From Bacillota bacterium (GTDB taxonomy: Bacteria > Bacillota > Clostridia > Christensenellales > CAG-138), in assembly GCA_023455425.1 (NCBI GenBank), contig JAEYCM010000014.1, forward strand, positions 1-57,053: DNA of 57,053 nucleotides, read 5' to 3'. Made by a program: the position numbers and the translations under genes. Below, one piece after another: positions 1-6,891 of the stretch (position 1 is its first letter; every line of letters starts with the position of its first letter). The notes beneath the pieces were generated by a model. That model was given only the letters and a program-made list of their open reading frames with translations, made no database searches and was not told the DNA's origin.

Positions 1-74
1 ACGGGGATCATGGTACCGTCAGCAAGAAACAACTGCGTCATACCGACCTTTTTGCCTACTATGGCTTTCTTCAT
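1..74 (-). CDS. rplC: Ribosomal protein L3, N-terminal fragment
   Basis: Only the first 24 or so codons lie in the window; the gene runs off the left edge. The peptide begins MKKAIVGKKVGMTQLF, the highly conserved start of bacterial L3, a 50S protein that nucleates 23S rRNA folding. The ATG at 72-74 follows a strong Shine-Dalgarno (TCGGAGGTGT on the minus strand, near 81-90). It lies directly downstream of rpsJ, the usual S10-operon order. Confidence 0.93.
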   Translation of the reverse strand, partial: MKKAIVGKKVGMTQLFLADGTMIP

Positions 75-94
75 CTATTTACACCTCCGATAGA

Positions 95-403
95 TCAAAG
101 CTTGATCTCGATATCGACGCCAGCGGGGAGATCGAGCTTCATCAGCGCGTCCACGGTCTTCGCGGAGGGCTGCAGGATATCGATCAGGCGCTTGTGCGTG
201 CGCATCTCAAACTGCTCACGGGAATCTTTGTACTTGTGCGGCGCGCGGAGTATGGTAACAATCTCCTTCTCCGTGGGCAGGGGCACAGGGCCGCTGACGC
301 GTGCGCCGGTCCTCTTGGCCGTTTCAACGATCTTTTCGGCGCTCTGGTCGATCAGATTGTGCTCGTAGGCCTTGAGCTTGATGCGGATCTTCTGGTTTGC
401 CAT
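95..403 (-). CDS. rpsJ: Ribosomal protein S10
   Basis: This 102-residue protein has the normal S10 length and signatures (MANQKIRIKLKAYEH at the N-terminus, RTHKRLIDI near residue 70). S10 is a 30S head protein that also joins NusB in antitermination complexes. AAGGAGGAA precedes the ATG. It is the first gene of the S10 operon here and is followed 20 bases later by rplC. Its promoter is the one at 639-667, divergent from the tRNA operon. Confidence 0.97.
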   Translation of the reverse strand: MANQKIRIKLKAYEHNLIDQSAEKIVETAKRTGARVSGPVPLPTEKEIVTILRAPHKYKDSREQFEMRTHKRLIDILQPSAKTVDALMKLDLPAGVDIEIKL

Positions 404-638
404 ATTATTAGGTTCCTCCTTTTTGTATTGGGCTGTACACTCTGCCGTGTGTTTCCTCTTCTTGTTTTCCGCCGGAACTTCTTCCGGCCTTTTAAAGAGG
501 ACTGCGCGGCATATCTGCCATCACCCTTGTAGGTGGTTGCTGGTCTGCGAAAATTACCCGGATGGCTTGCCGGCAACCTTTCGCTTCATCCCTGCTTGGC
601 GCGCACAAAAGAATACACGCCGACTGCGCAACGTTGAT
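404..638 (-). other. 5' leader of the S10 operon
   Basis: About 230 bases separate the predicted promoter from the rpsJ start. No gene is supported here; the ORFs crossing it show no family resemblance. A long leader is typical of S10 operons, where it can carry an L4-responsive structure. Short inverted repeats such as CCGGAA/TTCCGG near 473-496 are visible, but I cannot assign a known leader class. Confidence 0.4.
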
Positions 639-667
639 ATCATACCGTATCCGAGAAATGATTGCAA
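639..667 (-). promoter_or_regulatory. Sigma-A promoter of rpsJ operon
   Basis: Reading the minus strand, TTGCAA (662-667) and TATGAT (639-644) are separated by 17 bases, with GG just before the -10. This is the best promoter match upstream of rpsJ. Confidence 0.65.
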
Positions 668-768
668 GAACTATTTTAAAGATTTTTGCGCCTTTTTTCG
701 CGGATTTCAGGCCAAATTCAAAGAAACACCCGGGCGCGTTGCCAGCAGGATGCAAACGCAAGTTTTTA

Positions 769-798
769 TTGACAGTTTTCTATTGTCTACGTTATACT
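769..798 (+). promoter_or_regulatory. Promoter of the five-tRNA operon
   Basis: A consensus -35 TTGACA (769-774) is followed after 18 bases by TATACT (793-798). It ends 23 bases before the first tRNA. The near-consensus boxes fit a strongly expressed stable-RNA operon. Confidence 0.8.
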
Positions 799-821
799 AT
801 GTATCGTCGCTGCTGCGGCGG

Positions 822-897
822 GGGAGCATAGCTCAGCTGGGAGAGCATCTGCCTTACAAGCAGAGGGTCACAGGTTCGAGCCCTGTTGTTCCCACCA
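822..897 (+). tRNA. tRNA-Val (TAC)
   Basis: Cloverleaf: acceptor GGGAGCA pairs with TGTTCCC, D stem GCTC/GAGC, anticodon stem TCTGC/GCAGA with loop CTTACAA (anticodon TAC at 855-857), T arm with TTCGAGC, and an encoded ACCA end. First tRNA of a five-gene array. Confidence 0.96.
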
Positions 898-901
898 TTT
901 A

Positions 902-978
902 GGCCCGGTAGTTCAGTTGGTTAGAATGCCAGCCTGTCACGCTGGAGGTCAGGGGTTCGAGCCCCCTCCGGGTCGCCA
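902..978 (+). tRNA. tRNA-Asp (GTC)
   Basis: Acceptor GGCCCGG pairs with CCGGGTC, anticodon stem CCAGC/GCTGG, loop CTGTCAC with anticodon GTC at 936-938, T loop TTCGAGC, encoded GCCA end. It starts four bases after tRNA-Val. Confidence 0.96.
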
Positions 979-982
979 ATTT

Positions 983-1058
983 GCCTCGGTAGCTCAGCTG
1001 GTAGAGCAAGGGACTGAAAATCCCTGTGTCGGTGGTTCAACTCCACTCTGAGGCACCA
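983..1058 (+). tRNA. tRNA-Phe (GAA)
   Basis: Acceptor GCCTCGG pairs with CTGAGGC (one G-U), anticodon stem AGGGA/TCCCT, loop CTGAAAA with anticodon GAA at 1016-1018, encoded ACCA end. Third of the array. Confidence 0.96.
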
Positions 1059-1097
1059 ATGCCTGCTATTTCGCATAGTAAATACAGGCATTCTTTT

Positions 1098-1172
1098 GCG
1101 GGAATAGCTCAGCGGTAGAGCACTGCCTTGCCAAGGCAGGGGTCGCGAGTTCGAATCTCGTTTCCCGCTCCA
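1098..1172 (+). tRNA. tRNA-Gly (GCC)
   Basis: Acceptor GCGGGAA pairs with TTCCCGC, anticodon stem CTGCC/GGCAG, loop TTGCCAA (anticodon GCC), T loop TTCGAAT, encoded TCCA end. A 39-base spacer precedes it. Confidence 0.96.
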
Positions 1173-1180
1173 CACAGTAT

Positions 1181-1254
1181 GGCGCCATAGCCAAGCGGTA
1201 AGGCAGAGGTCTGCAAAACCTTCACCCCCGGTTCAATTCCGGGTGGCGCCTCCA
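1181..1254 (+). tRNA. tRNA-Cys (GCA)
   Basis: Acceptor GGCGCCA pairs with TGGCGCC, anticodon loop CTGCAAA (anticodon GCA), T arm CCCGG/CCGGG, encoded TCCA end. Last tRNA of the array, immediately before the terminator. Confidence 0.95.
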
Positions 1255-1261
1255 GAAAGAG

Positions 1262-1287
1262 ACACTCCGTTCGCGGGGTGTTTTTTT
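1262..1287 (+). terminator. Rho-independent terminator of tRNA operon
   Basis: ACACTCCG-TTCG-CGGGGTGT hairpin (one G-U pair) followed by seven T residues. Confidence 0.9.
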
Positions 1288-1331
1288 GTTGTGAGGCCCC
1301 ACCCTACATTGAACCGATCTTCACAAGGAAG

Positions 1332-1380
1332 TTCCTCGCCGGGAGACGCCGAGGAACCTTCCCGCCTTCGGGCGGGTCGC
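1332..1380 (+). repeat. Double-hairpin intergenic repeat, copy A
   Basis: First of three copies of one element. A stem TTCCTCG/CGAGGAA encloses the conserved core GGGAGACGCC, followed by a second hairpin CCCGCC-TTCG-GGCGGG and the tail TCGC. Copies B (38938) and C (40003) share the core, the flanking TCC..GGA stem and a second GGCC-type hairpin. It lies in the otherwise gene-less stretch 1290-1780. Confidence 0.6.
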
Positions 1381-1398
1381 CATTTGTCGCCTCCACGT

Positions 1399-1428
1399 CG
1401 GAGCAAAGTACGCTTTGCTCCGTTTTTT
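1399..1428 (+). terminator. Terminator-like hairpin in gene-less stretch
   Basis: Perfect 10-bp stem CGGAGCAAAG/CTTTGCTCCG with loop TACG, followed by TTTTTT. No gene lies just upstream except the already terminated tRNA operon, so it may be a backup terminator or part of the local repeat patch. Confidence 0.6.
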
Positions 1429-1454
1429 GTTGCACAAAAACCTCCGCCCGCGTC

Positions 1455-1523
1455 CTTGCTCCTCCTTCTCCGAAAAAAGTCACGCTCACATCAGCGAAGC
1501 CCTTGCAGCGCGGGCTTTTTACG
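1455..1523 (+). repeat. Direct repeat, copy 1 of 2
   Basis: About 70 bases beginning CTTGCTCC, then a pyrimidine-rich run, an A-rich run (GAAAAAAGTC), CGCTC, and a closing hairpin AGCCC/GGGCT with a T-run. It aligns by eye with 1639-1710. No gene is seen between 1290 and 1780; these repeats and hairpins are all the stretch holds. Confidence 0.5.
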
Positions 1524-1638
1524 CCGATTTGCTCGCTACCAATTTTTTTCGGTCTCGCTCCATAATGCTTCGGCCGTGGAGTGTTTTCTTCTTTATTAGC
1601 ACTATGGTTCATTGACCGTTTTTTTATAGCAAAGTACG

Positions 1639-1710
1639 CTTGCTCCTTCTTTCCCGAGAAAAAGCCGCGCTCGCATGCGGCTGAGCTCTTGCAAGCGCGG
1701 CTTCATTCAG
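1639..1710 (+). repeat. Direct repeat, copy 2 of 2
   Basis: Diverged second copy of the 1455-1523 repeat: CTTGCTCC, pyrimidine run, GAGAAAAAGCC, CGCTC, then a GCCGCGCT/AGCGCGGC hairpin. AGCAAAGTACGCTT just upstream also echoes the 1399 hairpin. Confidence 0.5.
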
Positions 1711-1780
1711 TATTGACTAACGGAAAAATCCGGATTACTTTAAGCTGAACTTGAGGCAGGCGTCATACATCCCCATAGAG

Positions 1781-2528
1781 TTATACATACCTTTTTACAG
1801 AAACCGTCAACTTTCCCTTTTTCGTCCTGCCGGACACCCCGCAGTACAGGAAGCGTCCGTAGCCCCGCGCTGAAACAACATCTCCCGCTTTGGGCGCGTA
1901 GCTGCAGCTTTCCTGTATCCTGTCGTTGACAAATATACGGCCGCCGCGAAACAATTCCTGCGCATCTGTACGGGAAAGCTGATACAGGTGCGCCAATACC
2001 GCGTCCAGCCGTTCGGAGGTCACCTGCAAGGATATGCTTTGTATGGATATCGTCGCAGTTTCAGGCAGCGCCTGCACGATCTCGCAGGCAACGGTGGTAT
2101 GCCGCACCTTTGTGAGTTGCTCGATGAGAAAGGACGCGATGCGGTTCAGGCAAAATACATATCCTGTCGCTTCTACAACGCGGATATCACCTATCATCTC
2201 CCGCTCAATCCCAAGATTCATGATTGCTCCAAGGAAGTCCCGATGCGTTAGTGCATCCGCAAATTTCGCATTTACCGCCTGGATACGGATGCAGGCAAAC
2301 CTCTTCTTCATACCCGCACGTTTCATAGTTGCCGAAGCGTACCAGCTTACGTTCACAGTCCTCGGCGCCGCCCCAAAGCATATGCGGCACATGCCGCAGG
2401 CGGCTTTCCATGCGCGAAAGCATATCCAATTCCATCAGATTCAAAAAGTTCGTGTAGGTATAACACCCGCTGTTATAGGACCGCTCTGCAAGTTCTATGA
2501 ACCGATTCTGTAATAGTTGCTCTTCCAT
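1781..2528 (-). pseudogene. ylmH: YlmH-type S4-domain RNA-binding protein, frameshifted
   Basis: The two halves of one YlmH protein lie in different frames. The N-terminal part starts at the ATG at 2526-2528 behind GGGAGC and runs about 77 residues (AERSYNSGCYTYTNFLNL, then VPHMLWGG). The C-terminal part continues in the neighbouring frame with NAKFADALTHRDFLGAIMNL, ending in an S4 RNA-binding domain (SERLDAVLAHLYQLSR, GGRIFVNDR). The switch falls near 2298-2303, where skipping one base joins GYEEE to FACIRIQ as expected for the family. The joined length, about 250 residues, is normal. YlmH binds structured RNA and stalled 50S subunits. The cause may be true inactivation, a sequence error or, less likely, recoding. 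The usual sepF/divIVA neighbours are absent. Confidence 0.85.
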
Positions 2529-2578
2529 GGTGATGCTCCCTTTGGTATCTGAATGATACAGGATTCCCAACAGATAAG

Positions 2579-2587
2579 AGTATACCA
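2579..2587 (-). promoter_or_regulatory. Extended -10 promoter of ylmH
   Basis: Minus-strand TGGTATACT is an extended -10 box about 50 bases upstream of the ylmH ATG. No clear -35 is visible. Confidence 0.45.
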
Positions 2588-2734
2588 TATGTTTGACGCA
2601 CGATAATTAAGGAAGAACATGGCTATATTCTGCATATTAGCGGATATCTTTTTCGCTAATACAACACCGGAGCCAAGAGCCCTCCCCTTAGTGCGTCCGC
2701 CCACAGGGATGATCACGGACATAACCTCATGAGC

Positions 2735-3048
2735 AATGAACGCCGGATTCCCCGAACATTACCAGATAATTTTATCTTTTTATGACATTTCTGATTCGCA
2801 ATTCCTCAACAAGGTTAACAATAATCAGAGCACATTTTCTGTGCTCTATTGGAAGCTGCCTTGCTGCCCCCACCAGCAAGGCGGCTCCGGGCCCAAACGT
2901 GCCACACAATACCACAGTATTCCTAGCCGGAAGACGGCGAAGAGCAAATCAGATAGCCCATACAGTTCAGCAACTTGTGCAATGCAAAAGCGCCCCTCAC
3001 ATGGGCAGGCAAGGGCTTGCCCGCAGAGGGCCGAATACTTTTGCGCGC
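2735..3048. other. Gene-less stretch
   Basis: No coding sequence can be supported. Visible structures are an 8-bp hairpin AGAGCACA/TGTGCTCT near 2828-2848 and GGGCA/TGCCC near 3003-3021. The plus-strand ORFs crossing here continue antisense to the repeat gene at 3113-3949 and look accidental. Confidence 0.4.
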
Positions 3049-3090
3049 AAAAAGACCGCCGAAGCGCCCTGCGGGCTTTATCGGCGGCCG
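3049..3090 (-). terminator. Terminator of the Cys-rich repeat gene
   Basis: On the minus strand, stem CCGCCGA/TCGGCGG encloses a nested AGCCC/GGGCT hairpin and is followed by TCTTTTT. It sits 23 bases past the stop codon of the gene at 3113-3949. Confidence 0.75.
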
Positions 3091-3112
3091 CTCTTATCCG
3101 GTGCCTTATGCC

Positions 3113-3949
3113 TTACTGCTCGTAGGGGCATCCGCAATCGGGATAAAACACTTCATCCCCGCCCGGGTGGCCCTCTGCCTCGTATCCCCTGGTTTCATAC
3201 CCTTCTGCTTCGTATCCCCTGGTTTCATACCCTTCTGCTTCGTACCCGCCGTTTTCATACCCTTCGCCTTCATACCCGCCGTTTTCATACCCTTCGCCTT
3301 CATACCCGCCGTTTCCATACCCTTCGCAACAGCAGTTTTCGTGGCAGCCGTCTTCGCAGCCCTCGCAGCAATCTTCGAAGCAGCCGTCTTTGCAGCCTTC
3401 GCAGCAATCTTCGCAGCAGCTGTCTTTGCAGCCTTCGAAGCAGCCTTCGTGGCCGCCGTCTTTGCAGCCTTCGCTTTCGCCCTTTCCGCACCTTCCAGAG
3501 GAAACCTCTCCATCCTGATTTGCGTTCTGCCCGCATTTCCCGGCGATCTGCCCGCCCTGGTTGGCGATCTGCCCACCCTTACCGGAAATTTGGCCGCCGG
3601 TTTCCGCTTTTTGCTTCAGGCCGGCTTCGCTGCCCTCGTTTGCATTGTTGTTGGTGTTGTAGATCGTGATATGAATAGATAGCCCGTCTTTTTCATGCTT
3701 GAATACAACGTTGCTTTCCTCATTATGTTCCGCCGGCTTTTTTTCGGCAGGCTGATTGCTGGCTGCCCTCCTGGCATCGGCTGTCCTATATGTGGAATTG
3801 GCCGCAACCGATGCGGCGGTATCATACGTGGGCTGCGTCTGGTTCGTCCGAATACGGGCGGCCAGGTCGTTGTTGTTTTTCTGAAATGCGCCCCGGTTAG
3901 CGGCAGAATTCTCCATACAAACAGAACGTGGTCTGTTATAACGATACAT
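3113..3949 (-). CDS. Cys-rich, Gly/Tyr/Glu-repeat protein of unknown function
   Basis: I do not recognise this 278-residue protein. The chosen ATG (MYRYNRPRSVC) has GGAGGAAAG and AGAGG upstream; an upstream in-frame ATG lacks a good site. The order is: a Gln/Asn/Ala-rich N-terminus; a short ordered-looking segment near residues 80-100 (GLSIHITIYNTNNN); four seven-residue GGQIxxx-type repeats; a block at about 153-210 with some 17 cysteines in CKDGC, EDCCEGC and CEDGC patterns; five ten-residue repeats of the GGYEGEGYEN type (about 214-260); and a CGCPYEQ tail. There is no signal peptide or membrane segment. The composition suggests a cross-linked or metal-binding structural protein such as a spore-coat-like component, but that is inference. 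A sigma-K-like box lies upstream and a terminator downstream, so it is probably monocistronic. Confidence 0.75.
   Translation of the reverse strand: MYRYNRPRSVCMENSAANRGAFQKNNNDLAARIRTNQTQPTYDTAASVAANSTYRTADARRAASNQPAEKKPAEHNEESNVVFKHEKDGLSIHITIYNTNNNANEGSEAGLKQKAETGGQISGKGGQIANQGGQIAGKCGQNANQDGEVSSGRCGKGESEGCKDGGHEGCFEGCKDSCCEDCCEGCKDGCFEDCCEGCEDGCHENCCCEGYGNGGYEGEGYENGGYEGEGYENGGYEAEGYETRGYEAEGYETRGYEAEGHPGGDEVFYPDCGCPYEQ
3170..3310 (-). repeat. 30-bp coding tandem repeat, about 4.7 units
   Basis: Nearly identical 30-base units encode GGYEGEGYEN, GGYEAEGYET and RGYEAEGYET. The high nucleotide identity between units implies recent expansion or ongoing slippage. Confidence 0.85.
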
Positions 3950-3982
3950 AGTACTGAAACCTCTTTCCTCCAGATATGTTAC

Positions 3983-4010
3983 CAATATATGCATCGTTAT
4001 CATAAAGTGT
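3983..4010 (-). promoter_or_regulatory. Possible sigma-K-like sporulation promoter
   Basis: On the minus strand, AC (4009-4010) is followed after 17 bases by CATATATTG (3983-3991), close to the Bacillus sigma-K pattern AC-N16/17-CATANNNTA. It is correctly placed for the SD at about 3965-3973. No sigma-A match of similar quality is seen. This is suggestive only. Confidence 0.3.
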
Positions 4011-4085
4011 TTCTGCGCGTCTGCATTTAAAACAATTTCTGTTCACTTGCACACATATATGCTGTTATGAGAAATATGGCGGCGT

Positions 4086-4115
4086 AAAAACGCCATGCGG
4101 AAATCCGCATGGCGT
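4086..4115 (-). terminator. Terminator of the oxoamine synthase gene
   Basis: Perfect 11-bp stem ACGCCATGCGG/CCGCATGGCGT with a four-base loop. On the minus strand it is followed by TTTTT, 33 bases after the stop codon of the 4148-5323 gene. Confidence 0.85.
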
Positions 4116-4147
4116 CAAAGTATCTTTTACTTTTTTATTGTCTGCCG

Positions 4148-5323
4148 TTAGATCGACTGCAGCACCCCCGCGATAATCGCCGCGGCGCGGTCCATCTGCT
4201 CGAACGTGTGGGTCGCCGTATAGCTTGTGCGCAGCAGGCATTGCCCTTCGACGACCGCGGGCGGTATTACGGGGTTAACGTATACACCCTGTTCAAAAAG
4301 CATCTTGGCGGCGATAAATGTCCGCTCCATGGTGTACGTGAACACAGGGATGATGGCGGTTTCCCCCTCCATAATGGGCACATTGCGTTCGGTGAGCTTT
4401 TTGCGCATATAGTTGGCCACTTCAAGCAAGCGGTCCTTGCGCTCCGGCTCCCGCTTGATGATGCGCAGCGCCTCAAGCGCCGCCGCCGCATTTGCGGGCG
4501 GGATGGACGCGCTGAATATGAAAGGGCGCGAACGGTGCTTAATGAAATTGATTACCTTGTCGCTGGCCGCGATCACGCCACCCAAAGAACCGAAGGATTT
4601 GGAGAATGTGGTCATGATGATGTCCACCTCGTCCTCCAGGCCGAAATACGAAGCCGTGCCGCGCCCGCCGTCGCCCACCATGCCCGCGCCGTGCGCGTCG
4701 TCCACCATGATGCGCGCGCCGTATTTTTTCGCAAGCCGCACAATTTCAGGGAGGTTCGCGATCTCGCCGGACATGGAGAACACGCCGTCGGTTATAATCA
4801 GCTTGCCTGCGTCATCGGGAATGCGCGCGAGCTTGCTTTCAAGGTCCTCCATGTTGGAGTGCTCGTATTTTACGTCTTTTTTGCAGTAGCTTAGCCGTGT
4901 TGCGTCCACGATGCTAGCGTGGTTTTCCGAATCGTTGATGATATAATCGTGCCGTCCCACCACCCCGGAGATGGCGCCAAGGTTGGTCTGGAAGCCCGTG
5001 GAGAATGTCAATGCGGCGTCTTTGTGGAAAAACTCGGCAAACTCGCGTTCCAGCTCTTCGTGCAGCACCAGCGTGCCGTTCAAAAAACGCGAACCGGAAC
5101 AGCCTGTCCCCAATTTTTCAACGGCTGCAATCGCGGCTTTTTTGAGCCGTTCGTCGCTGACAAGTCCCATGTAGTTGTTGGAGCCCAGCATGATGATGTT
5201 TTTGCCGGACATGACGACCTCTGTGTCCTGCCCCGTCTCCAAGGCATGGAAATACGGATAGATCCCCGCTTCCATCGCCCGCTGCGGTTCGTCGTAGCGA
5301 ACGCACTTTTCAAATAAATCCAT
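4148..5323 (-). CDS. Alpha-oxoamine synthase (glycine C-acetyltransferase / 8-amino-7-oxononanoate synthase family)
   Basis: A 391-residue fold-type I PLP enzyme, the usual length for Kbl and BioF. Visible motifs are the substrate loop GSNNYMGL, GTGCSGSRFLNG, the cofactor Asp-His region VDDAHGAGMVG, and the Schiff-base lysine in TTFSKSFGSLGG. The family condenses an amino acid with an acyl-CoA and releases CO2, making 2-amino-3-ketobutyrate from glycine and acetyl-CoA (Kbl) or the biotin precursor (BioF). No tdh or other bio gene is adjacent, so the substrate cannot be chosen. AAGGTGG precedes the ATG, and the gene has its own promoter and terminator. Confidence 0.88.
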   Translation of the reverse strand: MDLFEKCVRYDEPQRAMEAGIYPYFHALETGQDTEVVMSGKNIIMLGSNNYMGLVSDERLKKAAIAAVEKLGTGCSGSRFLNGTLVLHEELEREFAEFFHKDAALTFSTGFQTNLGAISGVVGRHDYIINDSENHASIVDATRLSYCKKDVKYEHSNMEDLESKLARIPDDAGKLIITDGVFSMSGEIANLPEIVRLAKKYGARIMVDDAHGAGMVGDGGRGTASYFGLEDEVDIIMTTFSKSFGSLGGVIAASDKVINFIKHRSRPFIFSASIPPANAAAALEALRIIKREPERKDRLLEVANYMRKKLTERNVPIMEGETAIIPVFTYTMERTFIAAKMLFEQGVYVNPVIPPAVVEGQCLLRTSYTATHTFEQMDRAAAIIAGVLQSI

Positions 5324-5370
5324 TTGCAGCCACCTTTATAAATTTATTATTCCAAATGAAATGTCGCTTT

Positions 5371-5399
5371 ATTATACGATGAATCGCGGGGGAAAGCAA
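5371..5399 (-). promoter_or_regulatory. Sigma-A promoter of the oxoamine synthase gene
   Basis: Minus-strand TTGCTT (5394-5399), 17-base spacer, TATAAT (5371-5376). Confidence 0.75.
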
Positions 5400-5471
5400 T
5401 CGCTGGGAAATTGGGCGCCGCTTTTTCAAAATCAGGAGTTTTGTCGGCCTGTCCATAACCTTTCGTATCCA

Positions 5472-5482
5472 TATGGTATAAT
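5472..5482 (+). promoter_or_regulatory. Extended -10 promoter of the MORN gene
   Basis: TATGGTATAAT has a perfect TATAAT at 5477-5482 and a TG two bases upstream, 42 bases before the ATG. The -35 region is weak. Confidence 0.5.
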
Positions 5483-5523
5483 TGAGGAAGGATGCTCCAT
5501 TTTTTCAATACGGAGGAATTTCT

Positions 5524-6783
5524 ATGGAGAACAATTCCAACCATTCCTATTATGATACAGCCACACCGAAGCCCTCCCGCACACGCCAGCCCGCATGGCC
5601 CCTGCTCCTCACGCTTGCAGGGTTTGGCGTTCTGTTTTTCTTGCTCATGTTCTTGCTGGACAACACTGCAACCAGCATCGTAAATCTGCGTCGGTCGACC
5701 AACGAAGCATCCTTCGCGCAACAGACGCCCGCTCTCTCTCCGGAGCCGGTTTCAGAATACGTCACCAACAAAGAGATTGAAGTCGCGCTTCCCAGCCTGA
5801 CGCTAAACGGCTCCTATTCCGGGAACCTGATCGATGGCTTGCCCAGTGGAACAGGCCGTTTTGCTTTTGGAGAATCCGACGGGGTAGATGCGTATTATGA
5901 CGGTGAATGGAAAAATGGCCTGTTTGACGGATACGGCAAGCTGCACGCCGGCGACGGCCTGGTATATGAAGGCGAATATGCAAATGGCATGCGTAACGGC
6001 ATGGTAAAGCTGTTTGATCTGCATGGCAACTTCCTGTCCGTTTCCGAATACAAGGACGATAAGCCCGTATATACGGATACCGCTTATTGCAACACTTTGC
6101 TTGACGCATTCAGGAACAACTGCCGCTGGACCTATACGCCGGATTATTATGGCGACGCCATGGGGCATATTGGAACCAACGTGATTATAAACGGTTATGT
6201 CGATAAAGTAGTGGAGGACGGCAGCATCTCCTATCTGGAGTTTTACCCTGACCAGCTATACAACGTACGATTTGTGGTGCGCGTACTTGACCTGGAAAAG
6301 CAGGAGGATAAGCTACTAGAAGGCGATCACGCCATGCTGTATGCCGTGATAGACGGCATTGCGCCCTATCAAGACAAGGATGGCAGGGACGCCATGGGTA
6401 CGGCGCTAAGCGCCTACTCCTATGTGCGCTACCGTCCCGATACGGAAGAGGCGCAGGCGATCAAGCCCGATGCGGCGTATTTAGACGGCGTCTGGTCGCC
6501 CGATCCGCATGCGGTTGCATATTCCGGATGGGTATATGAATTCTCCGGCTCGAAGCTTGTGATCTACGACTATACAAATACCTTCTGCCGCGCAATGTTT
6601 GACGGCACCTACCGGTTTTTAAAAGATGGCAAGCTCCATCATAGCTATTATTGGAAAGAATTCGATGAGAACAACGGCGACGTCATCGATTCTTATAAGG
6701 GCAGGCTCAATCATCATTTGCAACCCATCACGCAGAACGCCATGACGATAGGCGGCGAACTGTACTACCGATTAGGACAATAA
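5524..6783 (+). CDS. Membrane-anchored MORN-repeat protein
   Basis: A 419-residue protein starting at MENNSNHSYY behind ACGGAGGAATT. One transmembrane helix (LLLTLAGFGVLFFLLMFLL, about 26-44) follows a short basic, Pro-rich N-terminus, so most of the protein should face outward. Residues about 95-160 hold MORN-type repeats (YYDGEWKNGLFDGYG, YEGEYANGMRNG), which in bacteria usually act as protein or lipid interaction modules. The remaining 250 residues contain an OB-like beta-rich stretch (IGTNVIINGYVDKVV) and a Trp/Tyr-rich end that I cannot assign. It has its own promoter. The function is unknown; a cell-envelope role is a guess. Confidence 0.75.
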   Translation: MENNSNHSYYDTATPKPSRTRQPAWPLLLTLAGFGVLFFLLMFLLDNTATSIVNLRRSTNEASFAQQTPALSPEPVSEYVTNKEIEVALPSLTLNGSYSGNLIDGLPSGTGRFAFGESDGVDAYYDGEWKNGLFDGYGKLHAGDGLVYEGEYANGMRNGMVKLFDLHGNFLSVSEYKDDKPVYTDTAYCNTLLDAFRNNCRWTYTPDYYGDAMGHIGTNVIINGYVDKVVEDGSISYLEFYPDQLYNVRFVVRVLDLEKQEDKLLEGDHAMLYAVIDGIAPYQDKDGRDAMGTALSAYSYVRYRPDTEEAQAIKPDAAYLDGVWSPDPHAVAYSGWVYEFSGSKLVIYDYTNTFCRAMFDGTYRFLKDGKLHHSYYWKEFDENNGDVIDSYKGRLNHHLQPITQNAMTIGGELYYRLGQ

Positions 6784-6828
6784 CGATGCGTAAGCCTCCC
6801 GACTATGTCTCTATATACAATCCGAGTG

Positions 6829-6859
6829 CAAAAATGCCAGCCGCTCACGCGGCTGGCAT
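6829..6859 (-). terminator. Terminator of the GGDEF/HD-GYP operon (possibly bidirectional)
   Basis: Stem ATGCCAGCCGC/GCGGCTGGCAT with loop TCAC. On the minus strand TTTTT follows; on the plus strand the T-run is poor, but the hairpin could still stop the MORN transcript. Confidence 0.8.
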
Positions 6860-6891
6860 CTGTTAATGGCCTTACATTCTGAATGACCGCC

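Noticed and set aside
2495..2722. 75-codon minus-strand ORF beginning MSVIIPVGGRTKG
   Set aside because: The SD is too close to the ATG, it runs through the ylmH promoter and start, and I see no family resemblance. It could be a fragment, but there is not enough to call it.
3170..3310. Regular 30-bp repeats that could suggest a CRISPR array
   Set aside because: The units are contiguous with no unique spacers and are in frame within a coding sequence.
2782..3682. Long plus-strand reading frames rich in Phe, Leu, Pro and Ser
   Set aside because: They run antisense to the repeat gene at 3113-3949 and owe their length to its repeats. They lack a ribosome-binding site and any family match.
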